The notes: generated from the letters alone by a model not told the origin. Counted from the first letter of the stretch, positions 1 through 7,452 are shown. The stretch is DNA of 7,716 nt from Kordia sp045105435 (GCF_045105435.1 NZ_JBGCDL010000173.1:1-7716); one strand, 5' to 3'. Translations and numbers: made by a program.

Positions 1-34
1 TAAGTAAAACAATTTAAAATAATAACACACTTAG

Positions 35-64
35 AAATCCTGATACATCTATCAGGATTTTTTT
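35..64 (+). terminator. Rho-independent terminator of an unseen upstream gene
   Basis: A perfect 11-bp stem (35-45 with 50-60, AAATCCTGATA and its complement) closes a CATC loop and runs into seven T residues at 58-64. There is no matching T run on the other strand, so it ends transcription of a + strand gene lying left of the window. The TAA at 1-3 may be that gene's stop codon. Confidence 0.9.
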
Positions 65-250
65 ATGGTTTTACGGAAAACCGCACAAATCAATATCGTA
101 ACTACCTTATTTTTATTGAAATATACGTATAACTACGTATAAATCTTTGTAAAGTATTTCTTAATTTTATAAATTGAAAGCTATTATATAAAATTTGTGA
201 TATCCGGATTTATTTATGGGATATGAAGTGTAGATAGTTTTATATAACGA
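65..250. other. Non-coding leader before the first cassette, possible attI-like region
   Basis: I see no gene here. The 9-mer TACGTATAA occurs twice, at 124-132 and 134-142, in direct orientation 10 bp apart, and each copy contains the palindrome TACGTA. The stretch at 227-244, next to the first boundary at 251, does not form the long stem seen at the other boundaries. This end may therefore be a primary insertion site rather than the 3' site of another cassette. A weak promoter-like TA-AAA-TTTG (189-197) lies in the region but has no well-placed -33 TTG, so I do not call a promoter. Confidence 0.35.
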
Positions 251-301
251 GTTGTAGGCAATATCGCTACCACTTTGGAAATTAATTACTAAATTTAAAC
301 A

Positions 302-2035
302 ATGGAACTTATGAAAAACCCAAGAAAACTGCTCAAATCTCGAATTCTAATTCTTACAATCGCTTTATTTGCTGTCGCATGTAACAAAGACGATGAATTA
401 AAAAATGATGAAGCAAGTCTACCAAAAATTGACCTTCCGGTAAATTCACAAAAAATTGACTTTATCAATTCCAAACATTATGGTAAACTTTCTGAACAAA
501 TTAATTCCATTAGCAAAAAACTAAATAAAAATAACACACAATCAAAAGATATAACCGAGGATTTAATTATTGTTCTCGAAGATGTTCTTTATACAGAATA
601 CGATAGTACACATACATATACTTTTAAAATTTTAAGAGAACAGCCTTTGGCTTATGTCGAAAACTTAGTACTGCATTACAACAATAATAGTCAGGACTAC
701 GATGAATATTTAGTGCAATACAATATTACAGCTGATGAATTTGTAGAATTAAGCAATAACGGACAATTACAGAGTTCCGAAAATGTAACCATAACGACTT
801 TAGAACAAGGTTTTTTTGAGTCAAATACATTAAGTAAAACTTGTCAGCGTGTATGCGAGACAATATATGTTGATTGTTCCTCAGGAGCACATAATGCAGG
901 TAATATAGACCAATGGACAAACTGTACCGAAGGGAATAATGGCGGTACACTTCCGCGAGCATACCAATCCTGTACTTCGTCTTGCCCAACTATTGATGCT
1001 GGAGATTCTGGTGGAGGTGGCGGAACCGGCTCAGGTTCTGGTAGTGGCGGAACAGGAAGTGGAAATGTAATCACAAATCCAAATGCAAATGAGCCTTGCG
1101 TAACAGGTCGAGGCACAACAGGTATTTCAGGTAACGATGGTTGTATTACAACAGTTGATGATGAGGCAAGAAATCAATTATTTGATAGATTAGCAACTTA
1201 TATGACAAGCCAAGACCAAGCGGATTGGGTTGTGCTTGATGCTGATATTGAAAGTGTAAATGCACTAAACAATTATTTAGACCAAAGTACTGTATTCAAC
1301 TCAAGTAATTATAATAATTCGGCTATTGAGTTGATAAACTTTCACATGGAGTCCGACTGGAAGGAGCTATTGAGACAAGCTGTTGCAAATGGAATAACTT
1401 CTTCTGCTGAACTTACCCACAAAATTTACAAAAAACTCTCTCAGATAACTGATCAATATCCTTCTTCCATTGGGTATATTAATTCTGTTGTTGATGAATT
1501 TAAAGATATTGCAGACGAAGTTTTTGATACTAACCCACAAACGTTAGATTGGACAGATTTATTTGGCATTTGGTTATTTGAGTTAGGAACTTACCCAGCA
1601 ATTAATGGAACAGAAACTATTACTTTTGATGGCGACGATACAACTACTGAAAGTTTAAAACAACAAGAAGGAGTTACATTAGCAAGACAGGATGCTATTG
1701 ATAAGATTAATAACAACAATATTACTATACCTGTTAACAGAGGCTGGACATACGGTCAAGGCCAGTTTTACGACGGTATGATAAATGGAAATATTGCCAC
1801 CTCATTTTTAGGTTCTTATAATACTAACGTTGTAATAGCTCAAAATCCTAATGGAACCCATACATTAACTTTCACAGTTTCTAACCCATCTACTTGGGAT
1901 TCTGCAACACGATTAAGAATTGACAATGATGGAGATGGAAATCATGATGGAATATTTCCTAATAAAGAAAGAGATACAGGGATTAAAATAGGAGGAAGTA
2001 TAAATCAAACATGGACATGGACAGAAACATTATAA
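302..2035 (+). CDS. Surface-type multidomain lipoprotein, candidate effector
   Basis: The 577-aa product starts with a lipoprotein signal peptide: a basic n-region, a hydrophobic stretch at 15-25 and the lipobox FAVAC with Cys27. The next residues, NKDDE, resemble the Bacteroidota lipoprotein export signal, so the mature protein is probably on the outer face of the outer membrane. Residues 181-228 hold six Cys (181, 185, 192, 208, 224, 228), suggesting a disulfide-bonded knob. A Gly/Ser/Thr linker follows at about 233-254. The region after it (two more Cys at 266 and 281) is largely helical in appearance. The last 98 residues (480-577) look like a separate beta-rich domain with a DNDGDGNHDG calcium-loop-like motif at 541-550. 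Module order and the overlapping small lipoprotein gene suggest a polymorphic-toxin-like effector, but I recognise no catalytic motif. ATG 311 is an equally good start. Confidence 0.9.
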   Translation: MELMKNPRKLLKSRILILTIALFAVACNKDDELKNDEASLPKIDLPVNSQKIDFINSKHYGKLSEQINSISKKLNKNNTQSKDITEDLIIVLEDVLYTEYDSTHTYTFKILREQPLAYVENLVLHYNNNSQDYDEYLVQYNITADEFVELSNNGQLQSSENVTITTLEQGFFESNTLSKTCQRVCETIYVDCSSGAHNAGNIDQWTNCTEGNNGGTLPRAYQSCTSSCPTIDAGDSGGGGGTGSGSGSGGTGSGNVITNPNANEPCVTGRGTTGISGNDGCITTVDDEARNQLFDRLATYMTSQDQADWVVLDADIESVNALNNYLDQSTVFNSSNYNNSAIELINFHMESDWKELLRQAVANGITSSAELTHKIYKKLSQITDQYPSSIGYINSVVDEFKDIADEVFDTNPQTLDWTDLFGIWLFELGTYPAINGTETITFDGDDTTTESLKQQEGVTLARQDAIDKINNNNITIPVNRGWTYGQGQFYDGMINGNIATSFLGSYNTNVVIAQNPNGTHTLTFTVSNPSTWDSATRLRIDNDGDGNHDGIFPNKERDTGIKIGGSINQTWTWTETL

Positions 2036-2655
2036 TATCAAGAAAATTTAAGATTTACACACTCTTTTTTATCACTTGTATTAATTTAAGTTGTTTGAAA
2101 GAAGAAAAATCACCATATCCATATTTAATGGAAGTCAACCCTTTAAGACAAGAAATAGGTTTAAGAGTAATTGATTCAACATTTATTTATTATGGATACA
2201 ATAGTAAAAGTACTTTTATTAAAAGAAAAAAAATATATGGTAATTTTTACGTAGGATTGAAAAATGAATATCGCAAAACAAAAAAAGAACCTTCATTTTT
2301 TGAGAAATATATTAAATTAGATAAAAATACTGGAAAACCACAATATGAGGAAGATAGATATAAAAATGGATCATATAAATATGGCTTCAATGAAGGTGGA
2401 GATATACTTGAATCATTAAGTTTTAGATATGTTTTTGAGGATTACAAATACTATGATTTTGAAACTAAAGATAGTATTCCCATATCTAAGGGTTGGAAAT
2501 ATATTTATGAATATCCAATTGTAATAAAAGGAATGACTTCAAACAGACCTGAAAAAGATAAAAATGGCTATTGGGAAAGAAAAACCGAACAACTAAGTAA
2601 AAAGCAAGCCGATAGCATTTTGAAATCTTGGAACTTGAAAAGATTAAACTATTGA
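2011..2655 (+). CDS. Small lipoprotein, possible immunity partner
   Basis: The 214-aa product has a lipoprotein signal peptide (hydrophobic segment about 15-26, LSC lipobox, Cys28) followed by LKEEK, which again resembles an outer-membrane surface-export signal. The mature part is rich in Lys, Tyr and Glu, with no domain I recognise. Its ATG overlaps the end of the preceding lipoprotein gene by 25 nt in another frame, so the two are very likely translationally coupled. ATG 2017 is an alternative start. Both genes lie in one cassette and would move together. Exported effectors often travel with a neutralising protein in the same compartment, which makes immunity a reasonable inference. An accessory lipoprotein of the same complex is the alternative. 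The stop falls 17 nt before the attC-like site. Confidence 0.85.
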   Translation: MDMDRNIIISRKFKIYTLFFITCINLSCLKEEKSPYPYLMEVNPLRQEIGLRVIDSTFIYYGYNSKSTFIKRKKIYGNFYVGLKNEYRKTKKEPSFFEKYIKLDKNTGKPQYEEDRYKNGSYKYGFNEGGDILESLSFRYVFEDYKYYDFETKDSIPISKGWKYIYEYPIVIKGMTSNRPEKDKNGYWERKTEQLSKKQADSILKSWNLKRLNY

Positions 2656-2672
2656 TATTGGAATAATAATAC

Positions 2673-2810
2673 TGCCTACAACACGGTATATAAGAAATAG
2701 CAGTTAAGGGCTAAACATTAGTTTTGTTCTTTTCTGCTATCTTTGTTTATAATCTGAAAAGTAATTGTATTTTAATCTGCTACTTCTCATATACGGAGAC
2801 GTTGTACGCA
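2673..2810. repeat. attC-like recombination site A (end of cassette 1)
   Basis: The outer half-site TGCCTACAAC (2673-2682) complements 251-260 at the start of cassette 1. The inner stem pairs 2686-2703 with 2777-2794, 16 of 18 positions, with A opposite C at 2692/2788 and 2697/2783. Spacers are 3 nt on the left and 6 nt on the right. The central loop lacks the strong hairpin of the other sites; only a CTTTTC/GAAAAG pairing is visible. The sequence is the most diverged of the six, yet the geometry is the same. The last ten bases (from GTTG at 2801) belong to cassette 2. Confidence 0.82.
2738..2745 (+). promoter_or_regulatory. Possible Bacteroidota -7 box inside site A
   Basis: TATCTTTG matches the TAnnTTTG -7 consensus of Bacteroidota housekeeping promoters and points at the gene starting at 2820. 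No convincing -33 TTG sits at the expected 17-23 nt upstream; the nearest TTG (2724-2726) is too close. If real, cassette 2 would have its own promoter within the site before it. Confidence 0.25.
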
Positions 2811-2819
2811 AGCTGAAAA

Positions 2820-3224
2820 ATGAGTAAAACGATAAACGAAATAGTAAGCCGATTAAAGAAATATCCAGAAGCGGAATATGAAATAAATGCGGAATCAATA
2901 ACTGTGAATCCGAAAAGCGAAAACGGATTTCCAGTTTCTCTGACTGATAATGGAAATGGAAATTTCACTGTTGCGTTTGACTTTTGGCACGAGGAATTTG
3001 ATAATGAAAATGATGCTCTGAATTGCTTTGCATTTGGACTCTCTAAAGATTGTCGACTGAAGTTGACAAAAAAAGGAAATAGACCAATAAAATGGACAGT
3101 TGAATCGAATGAAAACGGAATCTGGAAAGAGGACAGTACAACAGGACTAATAAACTTGACTTTTTGGAAAAAAACGGAATATGAATTTTTGCAAAACGAT
3201 TTAATAAAAAGTATTGCGGAATAA
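2820..3224 (+). CDS. Small cytoplasmic protein of an unnamed conserved family
   Basis: The 134-aa product has no signal peptide or membrane segment and is acidic. Residues around FDFWHEEFDNENDALNCF, followed by FGLSKDCRLKL, IKWTVES and EDSTTGL, match a pattern I recall from small hypothetical proteins in distant bacteria, including Proteobacteria. I cannot name the family or its function. The alternating strand-like segments and aromatic, acidic character would suit a compact alpha/beta binding protein, and small immunity-type proteins are one possibility. ATG 2820 lies 19 nt after the cassette boundary in an A-rich context and is the only sensible start. It is the sole gene of a 557-bp cassette. 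The stop at 3222-3224 is 7 nt before the closing attC-like site. Confidence 0.88.
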   Translation: MSKTINEIVSRLKKYPEAEYEINAESITVNPKSENGFPVSLTDNGNGNFTVAFDFWHEEFDNENDALNCFAFGLSKDCRLKLTKKGNRPIKWTVESNENGIWKEDSTTGLINLTFWKKTEYEFLQNDLIKSIAE

Positions 3225-3231
3225 AAAGCCA

Positions 3232-3366
3232 GCGTACAACAACGTGTATAATTAATGGCTGGTTTGAGCTTGCTTACGAAAATCCTCGCGGATTTTCTAT
3301 TCGGTTTTTATTTGCTAAATTAGTTGCTTAAACACGCCACTAATCATACACAAAACCGTTGCCATT
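3232..3366. repeat. attC-like recombination site B (end of cassette 2)
   Basis: The half-site GCGTACAAC (3232-3240) complements 2801-2809. The inner stem pairs 3244-3259 with 3336-3351, 14 of 16, with A opposite C at 3250/3345 and 3255/3340. A perfect central hairpin, GAAAATCC-TCGC-GGATTTTC, sits at 3278-3297. The right half-site, GTTGCCATT at 3358-3366, is the start of cassette 3. The interior is nearly identical to site C. Confidence 0.88.
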
Positions 3367-4048
3367 AATTAAAAAAACGAACAGATTGTTTAAGAAAAAA
3401 CACACAATATCCCAATATACTTCTGTAAGTAACAAAATTTCAGATAAGACAAATAGAATTATATCGAAAGATATTGAAAAATTAAAACTATCTGAATATT
3501 CACATCTTTTGAGAGAAAATATAGCTATTCAATTCTGTTTGAGCATAATAATTGAGAGAATTAAAAATATAAAAATAGACTTTGAATTTATTTTCAACAA
3601 TAATGAATCTGAAGACCAAAGAGAAGTTTTGAGAGAGCTTGTTTTGGTCGATTTTTATTTTTGGGAAAATAATCCTAAAGCTTATAAGAAGCTGAAAGAT
3701 ATTTTATCTGAAAATATATCAGCATTAAAATTACCTAATTTTATATCTGAACGTTTCCTGAATTACAAATTGAACGAATTGGTATGGAATGAGAAATCTA
3801 TAAGCAAATTTAATGCATATATGAATGACACAAGAATGGGAGTTTGGTGTGCTTATAATATGGTTATTTCCTTGAAAAGAGCAATACTAAATGAAACATA
3901 CATAAATTTTGAAATAAATGGTAAAAAAGAAACAATCAAAACGCTGAAAGATTTTGAAAAAAACATATTGAAAAGTATCGAAATAAATAATGAATTGAAA
4001 ATGTTGCTTGAAAAGGAAAAAACTAATGGCAACACCGTGTATAATTAA
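3359..4048 (+). CDS. Hypothetical helical protein, frame runs into both attC-like sites
   Basis: I do not recognise this 229-aa product. It has no signal peptide, is rich in Lys, Glu, Ile and Asn, and appears mostly helical, with a likely amphipathic stretch near residues 165-220. No ATG opens the frame: the first is deep inside, near residue 154. The chosen TTG at 3359 is made of bases 2-4 of the GTTG core that begins cassette 3. TTG 3386 or an ATT/ATA codon are alternatives, since an in-frame TAA at 3341 blocks anything further upstream. At the other end the frame continues into site C, so the last eight residues (TNGNTVYN) and the stop codon are encoded by the recombination site. The start is uncertain; the long open frame filling the cassette makes a real gene likely. 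Confidence 0.7.
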   Translation: MPLIKKTNRLFKKKHTISQYTSVSNKISDKTNRIISKDIEKLKLSEYSHLLRENIAIQFCLSIIIERIKNIKIDFEFIFNNNESEDQREVLRELVLVDFYFWENNPKAYKKLKDILSENISALKLPNFISERFLNYKLNELVWNEKSISKFNAYMNDTRMGVWCAYNMVISLKRAILNETYINFEINGKKETIKTLKDFEKNILKSIEINNELKMLLEKEKTNGNTVYN

Positions 4049-4160
4049 TGGCTGGTTCTCGCCTACTTACGAAAATCCTCGCGGATTTTCTATTCAGTTT
4101 TTATTTGCTAAATTAGGTGCTTAAACACGCCACTAATCATACACAACAACGTTGGGCACA
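4024..4160. repeat. attC-like recombination site C (end of cassette 3)
   Basis: The half-site TAATGGCAAC (4024-4033) complements 3358-3367. The inner stem pairs 4037-4052 with 4129-4144, 14 of 16, with A opposite C at 4043/4138 and 4048/4133. The central hairpin at 4071-4090 is the same as in site B. The right half-site GTTGGGCACA (4151-4160) begins cassette 4. The stop codon of the cassette 3 gene lies in the left arm. Confidence 0.88.
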
Positions 4161-4177
4161 ATATGAACGAACATCGA

Positions 4178-5143
4178 ATGAAATACATAATTATCGGGAT
4201 TTTATTTATCTCAACTTCTGTTTTTGGACAGGAGTTCAATTTTGACATTCATAATACTTCACTCGCTGAATATTTAAAAATGGAAGAAAATTTGGGAAGC
4301 GAAAAAATTCCGACAACCTCAAATCACGTTTCCTTTGGTGGAAATGCACAACCAATTAAATATTTAAGAAAAGAGAAAGTAATTCCTGATTTAACTTCTT
4401 TCTACTTTTTCAAAAAAGCGGATTCAGCAATGTCCTATGTTCTCTACGAATGGGACGTTTCGAATTTTGAGAAACAAGACAATAACCAAAAATCAAAGAA
4501 GTTTCAAAAAGCCTTAATTACAAAATACAAAGGACTTAAAAAAGAAATTTCAAATGAGTTCGGACAACCAGAAGTAAAGAAGAATTATTCGAATATAAGC
4601 CGACTTGATTCTATAAACACTTTTGTAGAAAGCTCAACTTGGAAACCTAATGACAGTACCGAAATTGAAATGTATGCAACTGTTTCTAACTATTATGAGA
4701 AAAGAGGCGCAAGCACAATAAATCCAGTTCATCGAATACGACTTTACATCAGAAATCAAGCAAAGGAAAAAGAAAAAGTAATCCCAAAACTTGACGAGAA
4801 AAAGTTGGCTGAATTGGAAAAAATAAAGACTGACTTTTTTACTGCTTTAAAATCCAAAGATTTACCAAAATCAAAAGAGTTTTTATCGGACTTAATACTT
4901 GAAAAAGTTACTGACGAACAAATTAATATGCTGATTGACAATATCAATTTTGATAAACAAACGGAATTGATTTACAGCGGAGTTCAAATGGGATTTGACG
5001 GAAGTATGTTCACACTACTTCAGTATAAATATTCGGACGACAATTCAAGTCCGCCAAGTGAAATGATAAAATTGATTTTTGACGATAAAGACAAAGTTGT
5101 AGGAATACAACCGATTAAAATGCAAAGTAAATTAACCGATTAA
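4178..5143 (+). CDS. Exported protein, C-terminal NTF2-like (DUF3887-type) domain suspected
   Basis: From ATG 4178 the product is 321 aa with a standard Sec signal peptide: MK, a hydrophobic core, then SVFGQ with likely cleavage before Gln18. This predicts a periplasmic or secreted protein with no lipobox. I prefer 4178 to the upstream in-frame ATG 4163 because it gives a typical short n-region and because 4163 lies inside the cassette's terminal repeat. The middle of the protein is unrecognised. The C-terminal third, from about residue 210, starts with a helix of the type LEKIKTDFFTALKSKD and ends in beta strands (FTLLQYKYS, MIKLIFDDKDKVVGIQ). This resembles NTF2-like/DUF3887 domains of secreted proteins in other bacteria, a resemblance by eye only. 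It is the only gene of cassette 4; its stop is 8 nt before site D. Confidence 0.88.
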   Translation: MKYIIIGILFISTSVFGQEFNFDIHNTSLAEYLKMEENLGSEKIPTTSNHVSFGGNAQPIKYLRKEKVIPDLTSFYFFKKADSAMSYVLYEWDVSNFEKQDNNQKSKKFQKALITKYKGLKKEISNEFGQPEVKKNYSNISRLDSINTFVESSTWKPNDSTEIEMYATVSNYYEKRGASTINPVHRIRLYIRNQAKEKEKVIPKLDEKKLAELEKIKTDFFTALKSKDLPKSKEFLSDLILEKVTDEQINMLIDNINFDKQTELIYSGVQMGFDGSMFTLLQYKYSDDNSSPPSEMIKLIFDDKDKVVGIQPIKMQSKLTD

Positions 5144-5151
5144 AAAAATAC

Positions 5152-5288
5152 TGTGCCCAACAATGGCTATAAGTAATTGCTTGTTCTCGCCTACTTCTGA
5201 AAATCCTCGCGGATTTTCAGCTTGGTTCGTACTTGCAAAGTTACGTGCTAAATCACGCAACTACTCATAGCCGAGACCGTTGGCAATA
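5152..5288. repeat. attC-like recombination site D (end of cassette 4)
   Basis: The half-site TGTGCCCAAC (5152-5161) complements 4151-4160. It contains GCCCAAC, which fits the classical RYYYAAC, while GTTGGGC at the cassette start fits GTTRRRY. The inner stem pairs 5165-5180 with 5257-5272, 14 of 16, with A opposite C at 5171/5266 and 5176/5261. The arm begins GGCTAT/ATAGCC where sites B, C, E and F have GTGTAT/ATACAC, a two-pair compensatory change. The central hairpin at 5197-5220 is a perfect 10-bp stem with a TCGC loop. The right half-site at 5279-5288 begins cassette 5. Confidence 0.88.
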
Positions 5289-5298
5289 ATTTCAAGAA

Positions 5299-6327
5299 AT
5301 GCTATTAATTAAAGAATTTGAATACTTACTATCAAAATCTGAATCTTCAACTTTAGATTTCAAAAGAGAATTATACGATTTTGAAAATGACCGAACATCA
5401 AATAGTACAGCTAAATTTGTTAAAGACATAATTTCATTTTCAAACACTATTAGAAATGAATCTGCCTATATTATTTTTGGAATTGGAGAAAGTGATGATA
5501 AAATAGAATTAAATGGAATTAGTAAAAGCATAGACGACTCTATTCTTCAAGAAAAAGCAAAAAGCTCAATATTTCCAAGCCCAGAATTTGCTTATTATAC
5601 TTTACAACTAGACAATAAGAATTTTGGAATTATTGAAATCCCAATAAAAAAACATGAACTACCTCTATCTGCAACTAAAAAACTAAAAGGTCTCGAAGTT
5701 GGGAAAATATATTATAGAAATGGCTCATCAAATACAGAAGCTAACGGAATGGATGCTATTAGAATTAATGATTGGTTTAGAAGCCTTCCTGGTAGTCTAG
5801 ACTATAATTCTATAAACGATGAAGTATCTGGATTCATAACAAGACTTGCTGGTAAAAACGAAAAATTATCAGTTATTATGTCTGAACTTATGGCATTAGG
5901 AAAAAAGCATAACCTAACTGAACTAACTACTTTTTGTTCTGCTCAATTCAAGGACATGAATTCAGAAATGGAAGAACATCATAAATACAGAGTAAAAAAA
6001 GTTTTCGGTTCTATGCTAAAAGCAGAATTTAATCCAAATCCATACACAACTATAACGCAAGATAAACTTAAAGCTGAATTAAACGAAAACAAAGATTTTT
6101 ACAGAGTTAGTTTATTTTTTCATCAAACTCTGATTGAAATTGAAAATAATATTAGTCGTATAACAAGAACTTCTGGTGTTTCTATTGCAGTCTTAACAAC
6201 TAACACTAATAACTTTTTAGAAATGGACAAAGATTATCCATTCTATTTATATTTATTAGAAGATGATTACGAAACTATTTATAGCACAATTAGACAGAAA
6301 ACAATAGATTTACTAATGGACATATAA
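5299..6327 (+). CDS. AlbA_2/Schlafen-like protein, possible defence gene
   Basis: The 342-aa product is cytoplasmic. Residues about 13-157 form a Schlafen AlbA_2-type domain. It opens with ESSTLDFKREL (15-25), followed by the helix VKDIISFSNT (41-50), the strand AYIIFGIGE (56-64) and the late signature GKIYYRNGSSNTEAN (135-149). Domains of this family bind or cut nucleic acids, often tRNA, and occur in bacterial phage-defence and transcription-regulator proteins. Glu15, Asp20, Glu24 and Asp43 are candidate acidic active-site residues, but I cannot confirm a nuclease triad. The remaining ~185 residues are mixed helical and unrecognised, and may sense the trigger or form multimers. No AAA ATPase or winged helix is evident, unlike many larger family members. 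ATG 5299 is 20 nt after the boundary. The stop is directly before site E. Confidence 0.92.
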   Translation: MLLIKEFEYLLSKSESSTLDFKRELYDFENDRTSNSTAKFVKDIISFSNTIRNESAYIIFGIGESDDKIELNGISKSIDDSILQEKAKSSIFPSPEFAYYTLQLDNKNFGIIEIPIKKHELPLSATKKLKGLEVGKIYYRNGSSNTEANGMDAIRINDWFRSLPGSLDYNSINDEVSGFITRLAGKNEKLSVIMSELMALGKKHNLTELTTFCSAQFKDMNSEMEEHHKYRVKKVFGSMLKAEFNPNPYTTITQDKLKAELNENKDFYRVSLFFHQTLIEIENNISRITRTSGVSIAVLTTNTNNFLEMDKDYPFYLYLLEDDYETIYSTIRQKTIDLLMDI

Positions 6328-6329
6328 AC

Positions 6330-6467
6330 TATTGCCAACAACGTGTATATTTAATTGCTTGGTTATTGCCTACTTGGAAATTCCTTCGGAATTTCCTCTG
6401 GTTCGTTTTTGTTTACTAACTTAGTCCTAGCCAACGCAACTAACCATACACGAACACGTTGGCAGTA
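6330..6467. repeat. attC-like recombination site E (end of cassette 5)
   Basis: The half-site TATTGCCAAC (6330-6339) complements 5279-5288. The inner stem pairs 6343-6358 with 6436-6451, 13 of 16, with A opposite C at 6349/6445 and 6354/6440 and a T-C mismatch at 6350/6444. The central hairpin at 6376-6396 is GGAAATTCC-TTC-GGAATTTCC, a different sequence in the same position as in B-D. The right half-site at 6458-6467 begins cassette 6. Confidence 0.88.
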
Positions 6468-6507
6468 ATTTGAGAAACCACTTTACTCAGCGAAAAGCTT
6501 ACTTCCC

Positions 6508-6515
6508 TAATTTTG
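6508..6515 (+). promoter_or_regulatory. Possible -7 box for the cassette 6 gene
   Basis: TAATTTTG matches TAnnTTTG and lies 51 nt before ATG 6567, inside the unusually long (109-nt) leader of this cassette. The upstream element would be CTTTAC at 6481-6486, a poor match to the -33 TTTG at about the right distance. If real, cassette 6 carries its own promoter. Confidence 0.3.
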
Positions 6516-6566
6516 ATTTTAAAGACAAAAAAGACTGAATTACATTTGAGAAACTAAATTCGACTA

Positions 6567-7448
6567 ATGAAATATTTACTAATCATATCAATTTTTCTTT
6601 TTTGCAAATTCAGTTATGGAACTGGGCAAGTTCCTGATTATTTAGTTTATAAAGGTGATACACTTGCGATTTTCTCAAACCCGCTTGAAAAGTATTTTGA
6701 AAAAATTGGAAAAAGGGAATTAATAGATTTTGTTGGCTGTGGTTCAACTGCTTGTTGGAGAGGCTACAAAGCTATTTGGGAATTAAAAGGAGATAAACTC
6801 TATTTAGTTCAAGTAACCAGTTGTCATAACAGTTGCGGACTTGAAATTAAAAATGCTAACCTAAAAAAAATGTTCGGAACTGAAACTGTATTCGCTGATT
6901 GGTTTAGCGGAAAGATAATAGTACCTCAAGGAGAAAGAGTTCAATACATTCATATGGGTTATGCTTCGATTTATGAAAAGGAACTTCATATCTCATTCAA
7001 AGACGGAATTAGGACAAGTGAAAAAACTATTTCAAACGAAAAAATAGCTAACAAAATTAGATTTGAAAAAAGACAAAGAGAAATCGCAAAAAAAATACAG
7101 GATACTCTTTTTCAACAGGTAAAAAATGCTATTGTCTGGGATACAATCAAAACACCCTTTTACGACTTGTGTGACGAAAAGTATATTTTGACATTTAATA
7201 AAAAAGGGAAATTGAAAAAAGTTTGGGTTGACTATGAAAGTGAAACCAAAAAAGAAAAACGGGAAGAATGGTGGTGGAATATTACAGATGACCGAAAATG
7301 TAGGAGAACGATAAAAAAGGCTCTCAAACCAATAAATATTTCCTATCTCGATTTACCAAAAAAGAAAATAGAATTACCATTCGAAATTTTCTATGACAGA
7401 AAAACTGGAAAGTTGGAATTATGGAAAGAAATGTGGATGGAAGAATAA
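6567..7448 (+). CDS. Exported protein of unknown function with four-Cys region
   Basis: The 293-aa product has a Sec signal peptide (MKYLLIISIFLFC, then FSYG) with probable cleavage after Gly18. The Cys at 13 lacks a proper lipobox, so a lipoprotein is less likely. The mature start, VPDYLVYKGDTLAIFSNPL, resembles secreted hypothetical proteins I recall from flavobacteria, with no assigned function. Cys58, Cys63, Cys86 and Cys90 (CGSTAC and CHNSC) probably form disulfides or bind metal. A charged helix spans about 155-180. The C-terminal part contains a Trp-rich EEWWWN motif and ends ELPFEIFYDRKTGKLE, which resembles a small beta hairpin. The leader is longer than in other cassettes and may contain a promoter. 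The stop is just before site F. Confidence 0.9.
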   Translation: MKYLLIISIFLFCKFSYGTGQVPDYLVYKGDTLAIFSNPLEKYFEKIGKRELIDFVGCGSTACWRGYKAIWELKGDKLYLVQVTSCHNSCGLEIKNANLKKMFGTETVFADWFSGKIIVPQGERVQYIHMGYASIYEKELHISFKDGIRTSEKTISNEKIANKIRFEKRQREIAKKIQDTLFQQVKNAIVWDTIKTPFYDLCDEKYILTFNKKGKLKKVWVDYESETKKEKREEWWWNITDDRKCRRTIKKALKPINISYLDLPKKKIELPFEIFYDRKTGKLELWKEMWMEE

Positions 7449-7452
7449 AAAC

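Noticed and set aside
726..1116. Two - strand open frames opposite the large lipoprotein gene
   Set aside because: They lie wholly inside a well-supported + strand gene. One is the complement of the Gly/Ser linker, which gives an artificial Pro-rich protein. Neither has support of its own.
2780..2968. - strand open frame across site A and the start of the cassette 2 gene
   Set aside because: It overlaps both the structured site and a real gene. Short - strand frames at 3853-4035 and 4756-4947 are likewise shadows of real genes.
3278..3297. Central hairpins of sites B-F as Rho-independent terminators
   Set aside because: None is followed by a T run, unlike the real terminator at 35-64. Their conserved place within a larger fold explains them better.
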